From assembly GCA_963974055.1 (NCBI GenBank), contig CAXBCP010000030.1:1-54098 (forward strand): a DNA stretch of 54,098 bases, given 5' to 3'. The notes under the pieces are model-generated. The model did not search any database. It saw only the letters and a program-made list of their open reading frames with translations, and was not told the origin of the DNA. Source of the DNA: CAXBCP01 sp963974055 (lineage in GTDB: Bacteria; Pseudomonadota; Alphaproteobacteria; MPNO01; UBA830). Positions 50,466-54,098 of the stretch are shown here, in pieces. The position numbers and the translations under genes are program-made. How positions within the stretch are numbered: position 1 is the first letter of the stretch; every line of letters begins with the position of its first letter.

Positions 50466-51647
50466 TCAGTTGACGAAGTGAATCTCGACGCGCTGGTTCC
50501 CGGCATCGCCCGCCGGCATAACCTCGTAAAACAACGGCTGCGAATCCGACATCGCGGCGACAAAGACCGATTCCGGCGGTACACCCTGGCGGATCAGCTC
50601 GTTTGCGACCGCATTCGCCCGGTTCAGCGACACATTGAAATTCACGAGATGATGCTGCACCGGGTCCATGTTCCGGGTCCGGCTGCTCGCATGGCCTTCC
50701 ACGCGGATCGCGCCGCCCCTCTCGCGGAACATGCCGACAACCTGCCGCACCTGTTGACGGGTGGCGCTTGTGAGTTGCGCCGAGCCCGCCTTGAACCGGA
50801 CCATCGCCGCGGGCGCCCCGCCATTCGCCAGGGCGACACCACTCGAAGCCGTGCCGGGCACCTGCGGCTGCGGCGCGAATTGCGCCGTCGCCGACCGGCT
50901 TCTCCCCGCTCCCAGCGCCGCCGCAATATCGCTTGGCGGCGCTCCAAAGGACGGATTGCCGACCCGGGCGACGGATCTCACGTTCGGGCTCGGCGGAACC
51001 GCCCGCGGGGCGACGGAACCGGGACCGGCGGCGGGCACTACCGGCGAAGGCGGCGGCGCATCGAACTGCGGCGGACGCGAGACCGGCGCCCGCGAAAGCA
51101 CGGAACCCGACGGCAAGGGCGACGCGGCCTGCGCACCGGGCAACGGCGGCGGCGGCGGTGTCGCCGGCCGCGCAGCCGGCGCGGGCGGAGTCGGCGGAAC
51201 CGGGGCAGAAACTCCCGGTTTGGGAGCCGCGGCGGCCGGATTTTCGGACGGGGCTGCCGGCGCAGGCGGCGGTGGCGGTATTGCCGCCGCGCTCTGGCGT
51301 TTTATAACCTCATCCGAATACTTGGCGTTTTCACGGTCGGCGTTCAGGCTTTCCGCGAGCCGCTTCCGTTCTTCCTCGGTCGGCGCTTTGGGACGTTCGG
51401 GAACGCTCGCCAGATTGGGAAAATCCTTGCCGTCGCCAGGGGTTTTTTCCGCCTGTTTTTCCCCGCCGTCGGCCTTCGATTCGGCCTTCGCGTCGCTCGA
51501 TCCCCCGTCAACCCATTCAACCGGGTTCGCCCAATCGGGTACCGCGGAGCAGCCCGCAAGCAAAATTACAGTCGCCAGAGCGCCCGCCGCGCGTGCGAAA
51601 CGGAGACCATTATGCGATTCAGGATTTTTGCCCCTGTCCGAATTCAT
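50466..51647 (-). CDS. OmpA-family lipoprotein with Pro-rich linker
   Basis: 393 residues from ATG 51647; the longer open frame upstream runs into the phaC region and is not coding. The signal has a lipobox (VILLAGCSAV), so the Cys is lipid-modified. A charged stretch and a long Pro/Ala-rich linker (about 120-230) lead to a C-terminal OmpA-like domain. In it, EGHASSRTRNMD replaces the usual EGHTDxxG, so the Asp that binds diaminopimelate is Ser, while LNRANAVANELI keeps the Arg. It would link outer membrane and cell wall, perhaps weakly. It is divergent from phaC. Confidence 0.88.
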   Translation of the reverse strand: MNSDRGKNPESHNGLRFARAAGALATVILLAGCSAVPDWANPVEWVDGGSSDAKAESKADGGEKQAEKTPGDGKDFPNLASVPERPKAPTEEERKRLAESLNADRENAKYSDEVIKRQSAAAIPPPPPAPAAPSENPAAAAPKPGVSAPVPPTPPAPAARPATPPPPPLPGAQAASPLPSGSVLSRAPVSRPPQFDAPPPSPVVPAAGPGSVAPRAVPPSPNVRSVARVGNPSFGAPPSDIAAALGAGRSRSATAQFAPQPQVPGTASSGVALANGGAPAAMVRFKAGSAQLTSATRQQVRQVVGMFRERGGAIRVEGHASSRTRNMDPVQHHLVNFNVSLNRANAVANELIRQGVPPESVFVAAMSDSQPLFYEVMPAGDAGNQRVEIHFVN

Positions 51648-51672
51648 AACCTGCAAGTCCTTGTTTCTATTA

Positions 51673-51734
51673 GCACAATACTCGAATTCACCCTTTGCCG
51701 CCCATCCCCGGAATATTGTGCGTTGCAATATAAT
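51673..51734. promoter_or_regulatory. Inverted repeat and -10 box in the ompA-like/phaC divergent region
   Basis: GCACAATA (51673-51680) and TATTGTGC (51714-51721) are exact 8-bp inverted copies 33 bases apart. A perfect TATAAT follows at 51729-51734, oriented to phaC 116 bases downstream, but its -35 region (CCCCGG) is poor, so an activator may be needed. The repeat may be a looping or dimer site for either divergent gene. Confidence 0.4.
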
Positions 51735-51849
51735 CGAGTAAGGTTCCGCGCACGCGTCAGGACGCATATGGGCGCTACGGTATCTGCTACTGGCTCGACG
51801 CGCCCGCAAAATATACCCTATGCCGCAGAACGCAATAAAGGAACACCAC

Positions 51850-53649
51850 ATGGCAACGGAAACGCCGAAAGCAGACGCCCTGCCGGACGCCGGTGAACTG
51901 ACCACAACGCTGGGTAAAATTGCCGAGCAAAGCCAGCGGATGGTGAGCGAATTCATGGCCCGACAGGCCGAACAGAGCGACAGCGACGCGGATCCGCTGA
52001 ATATCGGCGACGCTTTCCTGCAAATGACGCAGCGCATGATGGCCGATCCCGCGCGCATCGCCGAAGCCCAGGTCCAGCTCTGGAACGGCTATATGACCCT
52101 GTGGCAACAAACGGCAAACCGTATGATGGGCCAGGAGGCTGAGCCCGTCGCCGATCCCGACGAGGACGACCGCCGTTTCAAAGATGCCGACTGGAACGAA
52201 AACCCGGTTTTCGACTTCATCAAGCAGTCCTACCTGATGACGTCCAAGTGGATGGTGAACACGGTGCGCGAAACCGAAGGGCTGGATGACGAAACCGCCC
52301 GCAAGGTCGATTTCTATACCCGTCAGTTCCTGGATGCGATGGCGCCCACCAATTTTGCGATCACCAACCCGGAAGTGCTGCGCGAAACCGTCGAATCCAA
52401 CGGCGAAAACCTGATCAACGGCCTGTCCAACCTGCTCGACGACCTCGAAAAGGGCAACGGACAGCTGCGTATCAAGCATGTGGATAATGACGCGTTCGAA
52501 CTCGGCAAGACGGTCGCGACCAGCCCCGGCAAGGTGGTCTTCCAGAACGAGCTGTTCCAGCTTCTCCAGTTCTCGCCTTTGACCGAGAACGTCCGCAAAA
52601 CGCCGGTGGTCATCGTACCGCCGTGGATCAACAAGTATTACATCCTCGACCTGCGCGAAAAAAATTCGTTCATTAAATGGGCCACCGAGCAGGGGAATAC
52701 CGTGTTCGTCGTCTCCTGGGTCAACCCCGACGCGCGTCTCGCGACCAAGACGTTCGAGGATTACATGATCGACGGGCCGGTCGCCGCCATTGGCGCGGCC
52801 TGCGAAGCGACGGGCGCCGACAAGGTCAATATCATAGGCTACTGCATCGGCGGCACGATGACCGCCGCCGCCCTCGCCTATATGGCCGAGAAAGGCGACG
52901 ACCGGGTCGCGAGCGCCACGTTCTTCACGACCCTCGTCGATTTCGAGGAACCGGGCGAACTCGGCGTGTTTATCGACGAGGAACAGCTGGCGAGCCTCGA
53001 AGAGAAGATGGGAGAGCGCGGTTACCTCGAAGGGTCGGAAATGGCGACCACTTTCAGCATGCTGCGGGCCAACGACCTGATCTGGTCCTTCGTGATCAAT
53101 AACTACCTGCTGGGCAAGGAACCCTTCCCGTTCGACCTGCTGTTCTGGAATGCGGATTCGACCCGTATGCCCGCGGTGCTGCATTCGTTCTATCTGCGAC
53201 GGATGTACCAGGACAATGCGCTGGTAAAGCCGGGCGGACTGGAACTGGGCGGCGTGAAGATCGACCTGCGCAAAATCAAGGTGCCGGTCTATATCCTGTC
53301 GACCAAGGAAGATCATATCGCGCCCTGGAAATCGACCTTTGCCGCCACCCGGCTCTATAGCGGGCCGACGAAATTCGTTCTCGCGTCTTCGGGCCATATC
53401 GCCGGCGTGGTCAACCCGCCCGCATCCGACCGCTATTCCTATCGCACCAATGCGAAGAAGGCGAAAACCCCGGACGCATGGTTCGACGGCGCCACGGAAC
53501 ACCCGGGTTCGTGGTGGCCGGACTGGGACAAGTGGGTCGCGAAATTCGCCGATGGCGAGGTTCCGGCGCGCAAACCGGGCGACGGCAAGCTGAAGGCCAT
53601 CGAGGACGCGCCCGGCTCCTATGTCATGGTCCGGTCGGATTCCCACTGA
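51850..53649 (+). CDS. phaC: Class I polyhydroxyalkanoate synthase
   Basis: 599 residues from ATG 51850, with AAAGGA seven bases before it. The lipase-like box GYCIGGT holds the nucleophile C332; D488 (KEDHIAP) and H516 (SSGHIAG) complete the triad. The N-terminal domain (QVQLWNGYMTLWQQTANRM and NPVFDFIKQSYL) is the usual PhaC_N. It polymerises hydroxyacyl-CoA to storage polyester in granules. The length and N-terminal domain indicate class I. phaA, phaB and phasin genes are not in this window. Confidence 0.96.
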   Translation: MATETPKADALPDAGELTTTLGKIAEQSQRMVSEFMARQAEQSDSDADPLNIGDAFLQMTQRMMADPARIAEAQVQLWNGYMTLWQQTANRMMGQEAEPVADPDEDDRRFKDADWNENPVFDFIKQSYLMTSKWMVNTVRETEGLDDETARKVDFYTRQFLDAMAPTNFAITNPEVLRETVESNGENLINGLSNLLDDLEKGNGQLRIKHVDNDAFELGKTVATSPGKVVFQNELFQLLQFSPLTENVRKTPVVIVPPWINKYYILDLREKNSFIKWATEQGNTVFVVSWVNPDARLATKTFEDYMIDGPVAAIGAACEATGADKVNIIGYCIGGTMTAAALAYMAEKGDDRVASATFFTTLVDFEEPGELGVFIDEEQLASLEEKMGERGYLEGSEMATTFSMLRANDLIWSFVINNYLLGKEPFPFDLLFWNADSTRMPAVLHSFYLRRMYQDNALVKPGGLELGGVKIDLRKIKVPVYILSTKEDHIAPWKSTFAATRLYSGPTKFVLASSGHIAGVVNPPASDRYSYRTNAKKAKTPDAWFDGATEHPGSWWPDWDKWVAKFADGEVPARKPGDGKLKAIEDAPGSYVMVRSDSH

Positions 53650-53730
53650 CCTCGGGCGCGCCGGAGGCAGTGGGAACAGCCGGCCAAACCGGTTTCGACA
53701 GTCGGAAATATCGGCGTCATACTGCCGCCA

Positions 53731-54098
53731 ATGAAACCGGCCCCGTTTAAAACAGCGCTTGGCGGCATGATCGCCCTTGCCGCCGCCATGGGGATCGGAC
53801 GCTTCGTCTATACCCCGATCCTGCCCTACATGACCGATGCACTGTCGCTGACCAAAAGCGATGCCGGGCTGATCGCGGCGGCGAACTATCTCGGCTACCT
53901 GATCGGCGCACTGGCCGGCGCCACCGGCCTGCTGTCCGGCAACCGGCGGAGCTGGATGCTGTGGACTATCGCCGCCAGCGCCCTGACGACCGCTTCGATG
54001 GCCGCGACCGGCTCGCCGTATATGTTCATGCTGTTGCGCTTCTGCGGCGGGCTGGCGAGTTCCCTGATGATGGTGTTTTCGTCCACCCTGATCTTCGA
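53731..54098 (+). CDS. YbfB/YjiJ-like MFS transporter (N-terminal part)
   Basis: The first 122 codons are in the window, the rest lies beyond its right edge. The start MKPAPFKTALGGMIALAAAM and the motif GIGRFVYTPILPYM are characteristic of the YbfB/YjiJ branch of the major facilitator superfamily, and four membrane spans are visible so far. Members are predicted sugar or drug exporters, mostly untested. It begins 81 bases after phaC; no clear terminator separates them. Confidence 0.8.
   Translation, partial: MKPAPFKTALGGMIALAAAMGIGRFVYTPILPYMTDALSLTKSDAGLIAAANYLGYLIGALAGATGLLSGNRRSWMLWTIAASALTTASMAATGSPYMFMLLRFCGGLASSLMMVFSSTLIF

Noticed and set aside
51648..52058. N-terminal extension of the OmpA-like frame across the phaC start
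   Set aside because: It is antisense to phaC, and the lipoprotein signal begins at the ATG at 51647.

Overview
The window is GC-rich (except one AT-rich spot near 10.9-11.0 kb), tightly packed and reads as chromosomal DNA of an alphaproteobacterium, probably of the Rhodospirillales type. That placement is inference. It rests on the aminotransferase-hom-glpX-recJ block, a class I phaC, FIST and histidine-kinase sensory genes, TAXI-type TRAP transport and the PEP-CTERM protein. I see no insertion sequence, phage gene, CRISPR array or rRNA.

Layout. 0.2-10.4 kb (+): a form II CO-dehydrogenase-like molybdenum hydroxylase operon in coxSLM order. A PAP2 phosphatase gene, MoxR and VWA maturation genes (coxD, coxE), a split XdhC pair and a fused molybdopterin-binding/NTP-transferase gene follow. 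10.4-13.4 kb (-): an orphan FlgC-like rod protein, a maleate isomerase/arylmalonate decarboxylase-like protein paired with an isochorismatase-type amidase, and an outer-membrane barrel protein. 13.4-16.1 kb: MATE exporter, tag, periplasmic cyclophilin. 16.2-23.4 kb: a 4,5-dihydroxyphthalate-decarboxylase-like protein with a 54-residue membrane protein, a GNAT/FemAB-like transferase, a resorcylate-decarboxylase-like amidohydrolase, an AraC regulator, then a QueG-like Fe-S protein translationally coupled to an acyl-CoA ligase with an unusual N-terminal extension.

23.4-31.8 kb: two histidine kinases around a FIST sensor gene (-), then FAH hydrolase, PilZ-like protein, DMT exporter and a Cache chemoreceptor (+). 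32-43 kb: RidA, a MarR regulator divergent from a UbiD decarboxylase/alpha-beta hydrolase pair, a PEP-CTERM protein, a phytanoyl-CoA dioxygenase-like protein, a second decarboxylase-type amidohydrolase, a tandem VOC protein and a TAXI TRAP transporter. 43-54 kb is mostly housekeeping: lipoprotein, tRNA-Glu(UUC), DUF2062 protein, a 26-residue membrane peptide, recJ, glpX, hom, aminotransferase, OmpA-like lipoprotein, phaC and the start of an MFS transporter.

How it fits together. Five proteins from four decarboxylase-associated families, a ring-cleavage-type hydrolase, a FAH hydrolase, VOC and PhyH proteins, a ligase and a carboxylate transporter suggest use of aromatic or other carboxylic acids. 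These genes sit as scattered mini-operons with their own regulators, not as one pathway cluster. The molybdenum enzyme is equipped for maturation, but its form II signature leaves the substrate open. The best leads for something undescribed are the Fe-S/ligase pair with its upstream aromatic-rich mini-ORF and operator-like repeat, and the two small membrane proteins. The MarR site lying inside a promoter spacer is the clearest regulatory element.
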